A stretch of DNA of 64,000 nucleotides from JBGSUZ01 sp963677505 (GCA_963677505.2 CAXXWB010000037.1:87110-151109); one strand, 5' to 3'. Counted from the stretch's first letter, positions 39,258-48,306 are shown. The notes: generated from the sequence alone by a model not told the origin. Made by a program: numbers and translations.

Positions 39258-39938
39258 TTATACATGAGTCTCCAAGTAACCGTGGAAATCGATAGCATCC
39301 ATGGCACCACCTAAAATGACTTCTTTACAGCCACATTTCACAAAGTCGCTGAAAGGGATACCTGAAATCACATCAATGGTAGGCGTAATCTTTACATCAT
39401 AAGTTGATGAAAGAGACTGCATCAGTTTATTGGCGCAGATATTTGCATTATCGGTACGATTAATTTCTGTATGAATTAAATGTGTAACCCCTAACAATGC
39501 CATAGATTGAACAAATTCTGTGACGTCCACATCGCTTTCTTCAACCCAACCTTCAATAAAGACAGATTCATCATAGGTGTCAATAGCTACACTCAGTCCA
39601 TCAGGGTAAGCTTCTATCAAGTTCATTAAAAGTTCTTGATCTTTTATGGCAATGGTACCTATAACCAAGTTGTCAGCACCTGCTGCCATTATTTTTTCTG
39701 AAATTTCAAAGGTGCGAATGCCGCCCCCTACATAAAGGTACACATTTTCAGACTTTAGTTGGCGAATTAAATCATAGTGTAAAAATTCACCAGAAAAGAC
39801 ACCATCTAAATCGACGATCAAAAAGTGATGGAAACCTTTATTTTTAAGTGATTTGATAATTACCACAGGATCATAGCTACCTTGATAAGGATATTTTGAC
39901 TTGCCGTCGTGGATGTCTAAACTCGGTATGATAATCAT
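39258..39938 (-). CDS. HisA-like isomerase paralogue, orphan
   Basis: 226 residues, shorter than HisA (about 240). The beta/alpha barrel is complete: PSLDIHDG with Asp8, LIVDLDGVFSGE, YVGGGIRTFE, and SVAIDTYDE with Asp120. The two catalytic aspartates of phosphoribosyl isomerases are kept, as is GGA near the second phosphate site. No other histidine-pathway gene is in reach. TrpF/PriA-type activity, a role in another sugar-phosphate isomerisation, or true HisA activity are all possible. GGAGTGAG precedes the ATG at 39938. It diverges from the Crp/Fnr gene. Confidence 0.7.
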   Translation of the reverse strand: MIIIPSLDIHDGKSKYPYQGSYDPVVIIKSLKNKGFHHFLIVDLDGVFSGEFLHYDLIRQLKSENVYLYVGGGIRTFEISEKIMAAGADNLVIGTIAIKDQELLMNLIEAYPDGLSVAIDTYDESVFIEGWVEESDVDVTEFVQSMALLGVTHLIHTEINRTDNANICANKLMQSLSSTYDVKITPTIDVISGIPFSDFVKCGCKEVILGGAMDAIDFHGYLETHV

Positions 39939-40017
39939 GTTTCTCACTCCCCAACTTATTATTATACTCATCCATTTTACACTAAAATTGTCAAAATGAA
40001 CAGACTATTCTATGTTT

Positions 40018-40031
40018 AGGACATATGTCCT
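40018..40031. promoter_or_regulatory. 14-bp palindrome between the HisA-like and Crp/Fnr genes
   Basis: AGGACATATGTCCT is a perfect palindrome about 80 bp from each start. It precedes a TATAAT at 40072-40077. It has the size and symmetry of a Crp/Fnr-type site and may bind the regulator encoded next to it (inference). Confidence 0.5.
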
Positions 40032-40095
40032 CAAAAGAGACCTGCGTTGGTCTAAAAAGACAAAGTGACGGTATAATAGAACTGAGGTGATGGAA

Positions 40096-40788
40096 ATGTA
40101 CGAAATTCAGGATCCAAAATTATTGAACTATTACTATGAAAAATATGATGTTCAATCTAAATTTTCAACCGATATGTTGTCTTATTTTAAACTTTACCGC
40201 ATTGAAAGAAATGAAAATGTATATGAGGTCCACGAATTTTTGGACAACTTTTATTTCTTAGTGGCAGGGACTTTAAAAGTGTACTTTGTCTTAGAAAACG
40301 GAAGAATGATTCTTATGAGGTTCATTAAGCCGCTTGGTGTTGCAGGGGACTTAGAACTCGGTGTTGATCGTTTAGTCAAAACCACAGTAAATGCGGTTAC
40401 CGATTGTTATATGCTTGGAATTGACATCAATTTGCTCAAATCATTGACCAATGATGACCCTGTGTTTATGAGGTTTATTATTAGCAGCTTAGGTCGAAAA
40501 CTTTCAGCTGTTTCCAATGCCATGGCTATTAATTTAGGTTATCCATTAGAAAATAGATTTGCAGGGTATTTGCTGTCAATTTCTAACCTTGTCGACGATC
40601 GAAGGGTACAAGAAATTAAAACTTTTGACCTTAAAGAGATTTCTATGATGTTGGGAACAAGTTATAGACACCTGTGTCGAGTTATTAAAGATTTTTCTGA
40701 ATTAGGCTATATTGAGAAAAAGAAGAGTCAGATTATCATAAAGGATTTTGAATCTTTAGAGTCCCTTTCTGGCGGGTTTTACGAGTAA
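40096..40788 (+). CDS. Crp/Fnr-family transcriptional regulator
   Basis: 230 residues. The cyclic-nucleotide-type sensor domain spans about 25-130 (NFYFLVAGTLKVYFVLENGRMILMRFIKPLGVAGDLELG). No FNR-type N-terminal cysteine cluster is seen, so it is not a canonical oxygen sensor. A dimerisation helix follows, and the winged helix ends in FDLKEISMMLGTSYRHLCRVIKDFSELGYIEKK. This resembles the YeiL branch. GAGGTG at 40083 supports the ATG at 40096. The effector is unknown. A terminator follows the stop. Confidence 0.85.
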   Translation: MYEIQDPKLLNYYYEKYDVQSKFSTDMLSYFKLYRIERNENVYEVHEFLDNFYFLVAGTLKVYFVLENGRMILMRFIKPLGVAGDLELGVDRLVKTTVNAVTDCYMLGIDINLLKSLTNDDPVFMRFIISSLGRKLSAVSNAMAINLGYPLENRFAGYLLSISNLVDDRRVQEIKTFDLKEISMMLGTSYRHLCRVIKDFSELGYIEKKKSQIIIKDFESLESLSGGFYE

Positions 40789-40800
40789 TGCATATAAAAT

Positions 40801-40850
40801 GGGCTGAGTATTTATGAAGTGTTTTTCATAATACTCAGCCTATTGTTTTA
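40801..40850. terminator. Bidirectional intrinsic terminator
   Basis: GGCTGAGTATTTATGAA pairs with TTTCATAATACTCAGCC around GTGTT. It lies between the convergent Crp/Fnr gene and deoD. Confidence 0.85.
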
Positions 40851-41543
40851 CATGTTAAGAGAAATATTAATCATATCCAAAAGTCGTTTTTCACGGTCTT
40901 CTGAAGTGTTCATTTCACCTTTGATAATGTGGTCGCTGATGGTTAAGAGGCATAGCCCTTTAACGCCATATTTAGCAGTCAGCATGTAGAGCGCGCTGGC
41001 TTCCATTTCAACAGCAGCAACCCCTAATGTAGCCCAAGGCTTGTACCACTCAGGATCATCATTGTAGAAGGTATCGCTAGAAAGAACATTGACGACTTTC
41101 ATAGGAACACCCAATTTTTCAGCTGAAGCATCTGCGCGTTTCATTAGGCTGAAATCTGCAACGGCTGAGAAATTAAGTCCTCCAACAGCTCTTTGCATGG
41201 TATTGCTGTTAGTGCTTGCAGCAGAAGCCATTAAGACGTCGTTAACGTTGATATCTTCTCTCATAGAACCAGCAGTGCCAATTCTGATAAGTTCTTGGCA
41301 ACCGAAGTCGCGAATCAATTCATTGACGTAAATTGAAATTGAAGGAATGCCCATGCCTGTTCCTTGAACAGAAACACGCTCACCCTTATAAAGGCCTGTA
41401 AAACCATACATTCCTCTTACTTCGTTATAGCACTTTACCTCTTGGAAAAAGTTTTCTGCTATAAATTTAGCTCTCAGGGGATCACCGGGAAGTAAAATCT
41501 TCTCAGCGATATCGCCTTTGTTGGCACCAATGTGATAACTCAT
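40848..41543 (-). CDS. deoD: Purine-nucleoside phosphorylase, DeoD type
   Basis: Phosphorolysis of purine (deoxy)nucleosides; hexameric, cytoplasmic. The 231-residue product starts MSYHIGANKGDIAEKILLPGDPLRAKFIA. The phosphate site RIGTAGSM (near 87) and the nucleoside site VEMEASALY (near 178), then SDHI, are intact. The open frame extends 150 codons upstream across the ssb promoter in antisense, but GGAGG at the correct distance selects the ATG at 41543. It diverges from ssb. Confidence 0.96.
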   Translation of the reverse strand: MSYHIGANKGDIAEKILLPGDPLRAKFIAENFFQEVKCYNEVRGMYGFTGLYKGERVSVQGTGMGIPSISIYVNELIRDFGCQELIRIGTAGSMREDINVNDVLMASAASTNSNTMQRAVGGLNFSAVADFSLMKRADASAEKLGVPMKVVNVLSSDTFYNDDPEWYKPWATLGVAAVEMEASALYMLTAKYGVKGLCLLTISDHIIKGEMNTSEDREKRLLDMINISLNM

Positions 41544-41668
41544 TATAAATCCTCCATTCTTAATCGATACAAAGCGACCCAAACGCTCTGTAAATTTTTG
41601 AACATTGATATCATACCCTTTAATGACCCAGAAATCAATAAACGTTGAATTGAAAAAATAAAAATTAT

Positions 41669-41707
41669 ATTCCATATATTTACAAAAGAGAATATATGGA
41701 ATATAAT
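41669..41707 (+). promoter_or_regulatory. ssb promoter spanned by a 12-bp inverted repeat
   Basis: TTTACA (41679-41684), a 17-bp spacer and TATAAT (41702-41707). ATTCCATATATT (41669-41680) and AATATATGGAAT (41691-41702) are perfect inverted arms with a 10-nt loop. One arm touches the -35 and the other ends at the -10, so a bound protein would control this promoter. Confidence 0.65.
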
Positions 41708-41733
41708 GGAAACAAACATAAAGGAGGGTATAT

Positions 41734-42144
41734 ATGAATCGAATTGAATTGATTGGAAGATTGACAACGGATATTGAGTTAAAATTCACATCGGGAGGAT
41801 TAGCCATTGCTAAAATAACTTTGGCTGTTGACCGCCGCCTGTCAAAAGAAAGAAAGGAGCAATACTTAAAAGACAACAAATCTACCGCTGATTTTCCAAA
41901 AGTAATTTTGATGGGAAAGAATGCGGAGAATGCTGCAAAATATTTGACCAAAGGGGCTATGGTGGCTATTGAGGGGAGAATTAATACGAACACTTTTGAA
42001 AATGCTGATGGTCAAAAGATTTATTCGACAGAGGTATTTTGCGAGAGAATGCATTTCTTAGACCATGGGAAACGCTCAGCGGATACATCGCTTCTGAATG
42101 AAATGGACTCCGAACATTTTGATATTGAAGAAATTTCCAACTAA
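41734..42144 (+). CDS. ssb: Single-stranded DNA-binding protein, short-tailed
   Basis: 136 residues. The OB fold is clear: MNRIELIGRLTTDIELKFTSGGLAIAKITLAVDR, then FPKVILMGKNAENAAKYLTKGAMVAIEGRI and YSTEVFCERMHFLD. The disordered tail is short and ends FDIEEISN, so the conserved acidic DDDIPF tip that recruits repair proteins is missing. It is not next to rpsF or rpsR, so this is likely an accessory SSB. AAAGGAGGG gives a strong ribosome-binding site for the ATG at 41734. Confidence 0.9.
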   Translation: MNRIELIGRLTTDIELKFTSGGLAIAKITLAVDRRLSKERKEQYLKDNKSTADFPKVILMGKNAENAAKYLTKGAMVAIEGRINTNTFENADGQKIYSTEVFCERMHFLDHGKRSADTSLLNEMDSEHFDIEEISN

Positions 42145-42155
42145 TATATGAATCT

Positions 42156-42197
42156 AATGAAAAAAGACCGAACGTAAAGTAGCGGTCTTTTTTCATT
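42156..42197 (+). terminator. Intrinsic terminator after ssb
   Basis: AATGAAAAAAGACCG pairs with CGGTCTTTTTTCATT. Confidence 0.9.
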
Positions 42198-42264
42198 GGT
42201 TTCAGTAGCACAGGTTAATATGATATAATTGAAGAAACAATCAGAACTAAATTTGGAGGTCAAT

Positions 42265-43080
42265 ATGTACGATTATCACATGCATTCTTACTTTTCATCG
42301 GATACAAATGTTGAGATGAAAGCCATGATAGAAAGCGCTATTAACAAAGGATTTAAGGAAATTACATTTACCGATCATATTGATTATGAATACAACAGTC
42401 CTGAAATTCAGTTTGAGTTTGACACAGAGGAATATCGAAAAACTATTGAAGCTTTCCGAGAAACTTATAAGGGGAGAATTCAGATCAATTTAGGTTTGGA
42501 AGTGGGTATTCAGCCCCATATTATAGATAGATGTAAATCTCTCATTAAAAATACCGCGCCTGATTTTGTCATTGCCTCACTTCACAACGTTGAGAAGAAG
42601 GACTTGTATTTAGGCGAATATTATATTGGAAAAACCCCAGAAGAAGCTCTTCACTACTCATTTAAAGAACTTCTAGAAATGCTGGATAGGTTCCAAGATT
42701 TTTCAGTAATAGGGCACATTGATATTGTAAAACGCTACAACGAAGGCGTTCTAGCGTTACCTAAATCCATTTTTGTAGATGCGGTCACCCCTGTTCTAGA
42801 AAAACTCATCGCAATGGGCAAGGGAATTGAAGTCAATACCTCGGGACTAAGACAAGGTCTAGGTGAAACATTGCCTTCTTATGAGATACTAGCAAAATAT
42901 AGAGCATTAGGGGGCGAAATCATTACCATTGGTTCAGATGCCCATAGCGCTGATGATATTGGTCATAGTTTCAAAGAAGTTTTGGTAATGCTACTGTCTT
43001 TAGGTTATGAGAATATCTATACATTTTCTCAAATGAAAGGGACGCCGATTGCCATTACAGAGATTCTAAAATCATTATAA
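42265..43080 (+). CDS. PHP-family phosphatase, histidinol-phosphatase-like
   Basis: 271 residues with the PHP fold. Metal ligands are visible: HMHSYF (His4, His6), FTDHIDYE, GLEVGIQ, SLHNVE, GHIDIVKRY and GSDAHSADD near the C-terminus. It resembles HisK/HisJ histidinol-phosphatases of Firmicutes. Like the HisA-like gene at 39.3 kb, it is away from any histidine operon, so the substrate is not certain. TTGGAGG supports the ATG at 42265. The permease starts 38 bases after the stop. Confidence 0.85.
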   Translation: MYDYHMHSYFSSDTNVEMKAMIESAINKGFKEITFTDHIDYEYNSPEIQFEFDTEEYRKTIEAFRETYKGRIQINLGLEVGIQPHIIDRCKSLIKNTAPDFVIASLHNVEKKDLYLGEYYIGKTPEEALHYSFKELLEMLDRFQDFSVIGHIDIVKRYNEGVLALPKSIFVDAVTPVLEKLIAMGKGIEVNTSGLRQGLGETLPSYEILAKYRALGGEIITIGSDAHSADDIGHSFKEVLVMLLSLGYENIYTFSQMKGTPIAITEILKSL

Positions 43081-43118
43081 TTATTGAAGCATAATCTCCT
43101 ATTGAAAGGAGCCACAAT

Positions 43119-44396
43119 ATGAATCACGAGAAATACACTGATGATCAGAGCATATTGTCTACTGTAGGTATATCGGTACAGCACTTGCTCATAGCTCTTC
43201 CTGCCATTATATCTGTACCTGTTTTATTTGGGGCAATTATAGGACTAAATCAGGAAGAAATGGTTAGAATTACTCAAATTAGCATCTTACTTTCCGGTAT
43301 TATGACGGTCTTACATGGAATATACTATAAAGGCATTGGATCTAGGGCGCCTATGGTTATGGGAGCGGATATGGCTGTCGTTGCAGTAGGCATTAGGGCT
43401 GCTTCGATGCTCAATCTGAGAACTTTTTTTGCAATGATGCTAATTGCAGCCTTAGGCGCTTATTTAGTTTCTGTTTTAATATCCCGGGGTTTTAAGTTGA
43501 TTTCTCCACCCGTGGTTCTTTCTTCTATGCTGATTTACAGCATTAGTTTTTTGCCTGTATCTTTAGATTGGTTTTTAGGCGGCATTGGTTCTCCAGACTA
43601 TGGCAGTACCCGTAACATTTTAGTTGGGGTTGCGGTACTGAGTTTTACTTTGTTTTTAAATCAGTATGGCAGAGGCATTTTAAAATTTGGGTCTATAGGT
43701 CTAGGTATGATTTTAGGTTTTGCAATCAGTCTGCCTCTGGGTTTAATCAAATGGACTACTCAAAATGGAGACTGGATCAGTGTTCCAAAGATACTGCCAT
43801 ACATGCCGAATTTTTCCTTAGACACAGCCATATTTGTATTGCCAATTATCATTGTTCTCATTGTGAAGCAACTCATGGATTTGTATATGTATTCAAATCA
43901 AATGGGACTAAGTCAGGAAGATGAGTCAAATTTGCTCAGAAATGGTATGCGAACCAATGCCATTGGGTATATACTTGCTTTTATTTTTGGAGGCATTCCC
44001 ACCAGTGCACAAACTCAAAACTTTGGTGTTTCTAGTTTTCTTCAAGTGACTTCAAAAAAATCTATTTTTATCACAGGATTTATTCTTATTGCAGTAGGCA
44101 TGATTCCTAAATTAACTGCTTGGCTGGTATTTATTCCCCTTCCAGTTTTAGGCGCTCTTGGACTGCTACTTATTTCTTCTTTATTTATGATGAGTATTTC
44201 TACTGCAAAACACTTTAAATGGTCGACAAAGGCTGTAACCGTCTTATCTTTGTCCTTCCTATTTGGATTGCTGGCCTTATTTAAACCTGACTCGGGAGTT
44301 TCTATCAACCAAAGTTTTAGAATTATATTGCAATCAGGTATTACTATGAGCTTTTTAAGTGGCATACTCCTTGAACTTGTTATTCCAGAAAATTGA
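43119..44396 (+). CDS. NCS2-family nucleobase:cation symporter
   Basis: 425 residues with 12 or so membrane helices. Motifs typical of xanthine/uracil permeases are present: the QHLLIALPAIISVPVLFG segment near residue 22, and SAQTQNFGVSSFL near 293. The substrate-binding polar residues cannot be assigned to one base; xanthine or uric acid types are closest. There is no purine riboswitch in the short leader. deoD is nearby, which fits purine salvage (inference). Confidence 0.88.
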   Translation: MNHEKYTDDQSILSTVGISVQHLLIALPAIISVPVLFGAIIGLNQEEMVRITQISILLSGIMTVLHGIYYKGIGSRAPMVMGADMAVVAVGIRAASMLNLRTFFAMMLIAALGAYLVSVLISRGFKLISPPVVLSSMLIYSISFLPVSLDWFLGGIGSPDYGSTRNILVGVAVLSFTLFLNQYGRGILKFGSIGLGMILGFAISLPLGLIKWTTQNGDWISVPKILPYMPNFSLDTAIFVLPIIIVLIVKQLMDLYMYSNQMGLSQEDESNLLRNGMRTNAIGYILAFIFGGIPTSAQTQNFGVSSFLQVTSKKSIFITGFILIAVGMIPKLTAWLVFIPLPVLGALGLLLISSLFMMSISTAKHFKWSTKAVTVLSLSFLFGLLALFKPDSGVSINQSFRIILQSGITMSFLSGILLELVIPEN

Positions 44397-44413
44397 CAGA
44401 TGGGAGAGATGGT

Positions 44414-45655
44414 ATGAACAGACTAATGAGTGGCCTGAAAATTCAAGAAACTGACCCAGTTCTTAAGCGGTTTATCGTTTACGGTATGATTTATGAACTA
44501 ATGAGCAATTTCTATAAGCCCTTTGCAGTCAAATTCTTAGAACGGATTGGCGGCGGTGAATGGGCCATGTCTCTGTTTAACTCGTTGCCGGGTTTAATTA
44601 CCCTCTTTGCTGTTATACCGGGTGCTATATTTATTCGAAAGCAGTCAAGTCTTAAAATAGTCACCATGTTCCTAATTGGCGCGGGTCGTTCTTTTTTATT
44701 ACTCATGGCCTTTATTCCATTTTTGTCAGGTGAATGGCAGGTAACGGCGTTTTTGTTGTTATATTCCCTAATGTGTTTTCCAGATGCAATTTATCAAACC
44801 AGCTACCAAGCCTTTGTGGGCAAAATCTTTAGAGAAAAAGATAGAGCATATGCCCTCAGTACTCGAAACAAGCTCACGGTACCTCTTGTAACCGTAATGA
44901 CTTTATTTATCGGTAAAGTTATTACAAGTTTGCCTAGAACAGATCATGAAAGGATTTTAATCTATCAAGCATTCTTCTTAACGGCCTTTGTCTTTGGCTT
45001 ACTAGAGTTGTATGTATTTAAATCTTTTAAAGTTGAAAAAGAAAATTTGGAAGACAGAATTAATTTTATTGAAAGTCTAAAAAAAGTCGTTCATAACAAG
45101 CCGTTTATATTTTTTACAGCCTGTAGCTTAGCCTTTCATTTTGGCTGGCAAATGGGTTGGCCACTCTTTAATATTTACACCATTAAAACCCTCGGTGCAG
45201 ATGAAATGTGGCTCGCTATTATATCGGTCTCCTCTTCGGTAACCATGTTTTTTGCCTATGGTTATTGGAATAGAGTCATTCATAAAAAAGGAAATGCTTA
45301 TGTTCTAGCGATCAACACCATGGGAATGGCTATTACGCCTCTTATGTACATTCTTTCATTCAATTTATATGTATTGACCTTCACCGCTTTTGTATCGGGT
45401 ATTTTTATTGCTGGAACAACAACCGTCTTACTAAGTGGACTTCTTGAAGTAACGCCAGAAGCAGACCGTGTGACCTATCTTGCTATATATAGCACCCTAA
45501 CCAATCTGAGTCTTGCCATTGCCCCACTTATCGGACATTGGTTCTTAGGATTTCGAGGTATTGCCTTTGCCCTTGTTATGACAGCAATTTTTAGAATTTT
45601 TGGCAGTCTGGCATTCTTCTATAGAAATAAGAAAATAGGTATGAGCCAAACATAA
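44414..45655 (+). CDS. Major facilitator superfamily transporter
   Basis: 413 residues, about 12 membrane helices in two halves of six. The loop between helices 2 and 3 is not the strong MFS signature, and there is no obvious substrate motif. It begins 14 bases after the permease stop (TGGGAGAGATGG upstream of the ATG at 44414), so the two share a transcript. The sequence IKTLGADEMWLAIISVSSSVT in the C half is typical of uncharacterised Firmicutes MFS proteins. The substrate is unknown. Confidence 0.85.
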   Translation: MNRLMSGLKIQETDPVLKRFIVYGMIYELMSNFYKPFAVKFLERIGGGEWAMSLFNSLPGLITLFAVIPGAIFIRKQSSLKIVTMFLIGAGRSFLLLMAFIPFLSGEWQVTAFLLLYSLMCFPDAIYQTSYQAFVGKIFREKDRAYALSTRNKLTVPLVTVMTLFIGKVITSLPRTDHERILIYQAFFLTAFVFGLLELYVFKSFKVEKENLEDRINFIESLKKVVHNKPFIFFTACSLAFHFGWQMGWPLFNIYTIKTLGADEMWLAIISVSSSVTMFFAYGYWNRVIHKKGNAYVLAINTMGMAITPLMYILSFNLYVLTFTAFVSGIFIAGTTTVLLSGLLEVTPEADRVTYLAIYSTLTNLSLAIAPLIGHWFLGFRGIAFALVMTAIFRIFGSLAFFYRNKKIGMSQT

Positions 45656-45657
45656 AA

Positions 45658-45716
45658 ATAGCGTATGTACTGATTGCTGTATTCTAATGAGAGCAATTTA
45701 GTACATACGCTTTTAT
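45658..45716. terminator. Bidirectional intrinsic terminator
   Basis: AGCGTATGTACT pairs with AGTACATACGCT across a loop of about 30 nt that carries a smaller ATTGCT/AGCAAT stem. T runs follow on the plus strand. It lies between the MFS gene and the CofE-like gene. Confidence 0.8.
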
Positions 45717-45739
45717 TTTTCTGACTTACATTTTTAAGA

Positions 45740-46438
45740 TTACACTTTTCTAATGATGCCAAGAGGTGTTTGTTCGTGGTCTTGACCAAGAGGATTATCT
45801 TTTAAAATACGAACGAGTAAATCTCGATTCATATCCGAATGAGAAGCACCTAAAATCACACCGTTAAGGTCATTAATATCCACAATTGCAATGCGAATAC
45901 CACCTAGAGCGGCACTGACCTCTTTGGCAACTTCGTCAGGTCTGTCTGGGCCTAAAACGACATGTTTGTTATATGGCGGAAGTGTATTTGGTGTAGGACC
46001 GTCAATGGATTGAGCACGATAGCCTGCAATTTCATAGAATCTACCTTTCTTGCCCATCAACTTTGTAATGGCACTAGCGGCAGAAGCATAAAGAATTCTA
46101 GGCGTACCGCATTCTTGAAGCGCCATCTCCATGGTTTCAGGCATACCAAGACCAATGCCCGCAGGTGTTTTAGTTACATAATGTGAGAGAAGCTTTGCAA
46201 GGGGTCTAGGATGAATCTCGTCTAATGGAATCGCTCTACCTTGAGTAATGGCAACAATTTTCTCAGATACGAAAAGGATATCATTTGACATAAGAGAATC
46301 CTTTGCGTATTGATTAATGACGTCGATTAAAATGTCATTTTTCAGTACCACATGGGTTTTGATAGGTATTCTCAAGAATGTTTGCTCATCAACTATAATC
46401 TCTGGATATTTTATTTTTTTTGGTTTTGTTTCACTCAT
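45740..46438 (-). CDS. CofE-like (F420-0:gamma-glutamyl ligase family) protein
   Basis: 232 residues. The family core is visible: DILFVSEKIVAITQGRAIPL, then AGIGLGMPETMEMAL and GRFYEIAGYRAQSIDGPTPNTLPPYNKHVVLGP, and DLNGVILGASHSDM. In F420 organisms CofE adds glutamate to F420-0. No other F420 gene is in the window, and Clostridia usually lack F420, so the substrate may be another glutamate-accepting compound. GGAGG precedes the ATG at 46438. Confidence 0.75.
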   Translation of the reverse strand: MSETKPKKIKYPEIIVDEQTFLRIPIKTHVVLKNDILIDVINQYAKDSLMSNDILFVSEKIVAITQGRAIPLDEIHPRPLAKLLSHYVTKTPAGIGLGMPETMEMALQECGTPRILYASAASAITKLMGKKGRFYEIAGYRAQSIDGPTPNTLPPYNKHVVLGPDRPDEVAKEVSAALGGIRIAIVDINDLNGVILGASHSDMNRDLLVRILKDNPLGQDHEQTPLGIIRKV

Positions 46439-46595
46439 AATGAACCTCCTTATTGATAACTAGTACTATTATAGCACTATTAGCCATTTTCCGAAATAAA
46501 TTTGAAATGCCAGTGTTTTCAGACAGTAGGCAAGGGGGTACATATTAATGTATAATTATTTATAAGCAGTATCAACAAAAAAATGAGGTGATGTT

Positions 46596-48215
46596 TTGAT
46601 ATACGTTTTTGGACATAAAAACCCAGACACAGATTCTACGGTATCGGCAATTAGCTTGTCACGACTTAAAAATCTTTTGGGAATGGATACACAACCCTTT
46701 TTGCTAGGGAAAATTAATAGAGAAGCACAATATGTACTGGACTATTTTGGCATCGAAACGCCTAAACTATTAGAAGAAGTAAATCCTCAGGTCTCGGACC
46801 TGAATTTTGATAAAATGGAAACTTTGAAAATAGACGATTCCATCCTAAAAGCTTATCAAATGATGTCTGAATACAAGTCAAAAATCATGGCGGTTTCAGA
46901 CGATGAGGGAAGATTGTTAGGCTTGGTTACCATGAAAGATATTGCAATGGGTCTGATTACAGGGGATTTTTATCACCTAAAGAGCAGTCTAGACAATATT
47001 GCTCATGCCATCGAAGGGGACATTCTTGTTAAATCTAACCGGATTATTGAAGGGGAAATTGTTATTGCAGCTTACTACAACGAAACTCTCAAAGAGCGCA
47101 ATATATTTTCTAAAGAGTCCGTCGTTATTGTAGGGGACCGATTTGACGTTATTGAACATGCAATTATGTGCCAAGTGAATTTAATTATTTTGACAGGTTT
47201 GACCACTTTGCCAGATCATCTCTTAGATCTAGCCCTCTCTCGGGAAGTGACCATCTTATCCACTCAAAAGGACACTTACACAGTAGGGAAGCTCATTAAT
47301 CAGTGCAATTTTATTACTAAAATCATGAATTCAGAAAAATTGATAAAATTTAGTAAGAGGGATTATTTAGATGAAGTGGCAGAAGAAATTGCCCAGTCAG
47401 CCCATTCTAATTATCCTGTAGTTGATAGAAATGGAACGTATCTAGGGTTTTTAGGGCGTCGTCACATTTTAAAGCCAAAGCGTAAAAAAGTCATATTGGT
47501 TGACCACAATGAATATGGGCAAAGCGTAGACGGTCTAAAGGAAGCAAGGATTTTAGAAATTGTTGACCACCATAAGTTAGGGGATATTTCTACAAATCAG
47601 CCAATTACATTTACGAATATGCCTGTGGGAAGTACAGCAACGATTATTTATAATCTCTATTGCCAAAATAGAATAGAACCAGACCGTGAAACGGCAGGGC
47701 TTCTTATATCAGGTATCTTATCGGATACTTTGTTCTTTAAGTCGCCAACAACAACAGACGCTGATCATAGAGCAGTTTCTGAACTCAATGAAATTCTAAA
47801 ATTGGATTTGGATACATACGTCATGAATATGTTTAAAGCGGGCACTTCTTTAGAAGGTCAATCACCAGCAGAAATTTTCTTTAAAGATTTTAAAGACTTT
47901 GAGAGCGATACTCAGAAAATTGGCGTGTCACAGGTCTTTACTCTAAACTTTGAAGAGATTGAGAAGCGAAAAGAGGAAATATTAGAGGTCCTCAATCACA
48001 CCCATGAAGCCAGCCACTACACGGTAACCCTGTTCTTGGTAACTGACATCATGAAGAACGGTTCTTATCTCATGTATAGGACAGAAATCGGCAATCTCAT
48101 GAATGCTGTATTTGATCAAAATGTGGAGCAAGGCAGTTTTATTAATGATGTGGTTTCTAGAAAAAAACAAGTGATTCCTAAAATCTTTGAAGAACTTTCG
48201 AAAACGAGAAAGTAA
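46596..48215 (+). CDS. ppaC: Manganese-dependent inorganic pyrophosphatase with CBS and DRTGG domains
   Basis: 539 residues, family II (DHH) pyrophosphatase of the nucleotide-regulated type. GHKNPDTDS at the N-terminus carries metal ligands. Then come CBS1 (about 75-125), DRTGG (about 130-240) and CBS2 (about 245-300). The DHH core resumes at VILVDHNEYGQS and EIVDHHKLGD, and the DHHA2 end holds SRKKQVIP. CBS domains bind adenine nucleotides and inhibit or activate the enzyme (family knowledge). The start is TTG at 46596, with GAGGTGATG upstream. Expected to pull biosynthetic reactions by hydrolysing pyrophosphate. Confidence 0.92.
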   Translation: MIYVFGHKNPDTDSTVSAISLSRLKNLLGMDTQPFLLGKINREAQYVLDYFGIETPKLLEEVNPQVSDLNFDKMETLKIDDSILKAYQMMSEYKSKIMAVSDDEGRLLGLVTMKDIAMGLITGDFYHLKSSLDNIAHAIEGDILVKSNRIIEGEIVIAAYYNETLKERNIFSKESVVIVGDRFDVIEHAIMCQVNLIILTGLTTLPDHLLDLALSREVTILSTQKDTYTVGKLINQCNFITKIMNSEKLIKFSKRDYLDEVAEEIAQSAHSNYPVVDRNGTYLGFLGRRHILKPKRKKVILVDHNEYGQSVDGLKEARILEIVDHHKLGDISTNQPITFTNMPVGSTATIIYNLYCQNRIEPDRETAGLLISGILSDTLFFKSPTTTDADHRAVSELNEILKLDLDTYVMNMFKAGTSLEGQSPAEIFFKDFKDFESDTQKIGVSQVFTLNFEEIEKRKEEILEVLNHTHEASHYTVTLFLVTDIMKNGSYLMYRTEIGNLMNAVFDQNVEQGSFINDVVSRKKQVIPKIFEELSKTRK

Positions 48216-48274
48216 TCAATAAAAATACCTTATGCCAAGCTGTTCTAAAATTTTCTAAATTGAACAAGGGTATC

Positions 48275-48306
48275 TTAATATGGAATTAACAATAAAAGCA
48301 TATACT
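48275..48306 (+). promoter_or_regulatory. phoP promoter with Pho-box repeats
   Basis: TTAATA (48275) and TTAACA (48286) are 11 bp apart, with TATACT at 48301-48306, 15 bp after the second repeat. Upstream positions on the same register are weak. This points to autoregulation by PhoP. Confidence 0.55.

Noticed and set aside
41544..41993. A 150-codon N-terminal extension of deoD
   Set aside because: It runs antisense through ssb and its promoter; the true start has GGAGG and matches family length.
43081..43118. Purine riboswitch before the nucleobase permease
   Set aside because: The gap is only 38 bases, too short for an aptamer, and the conserved core is absent.
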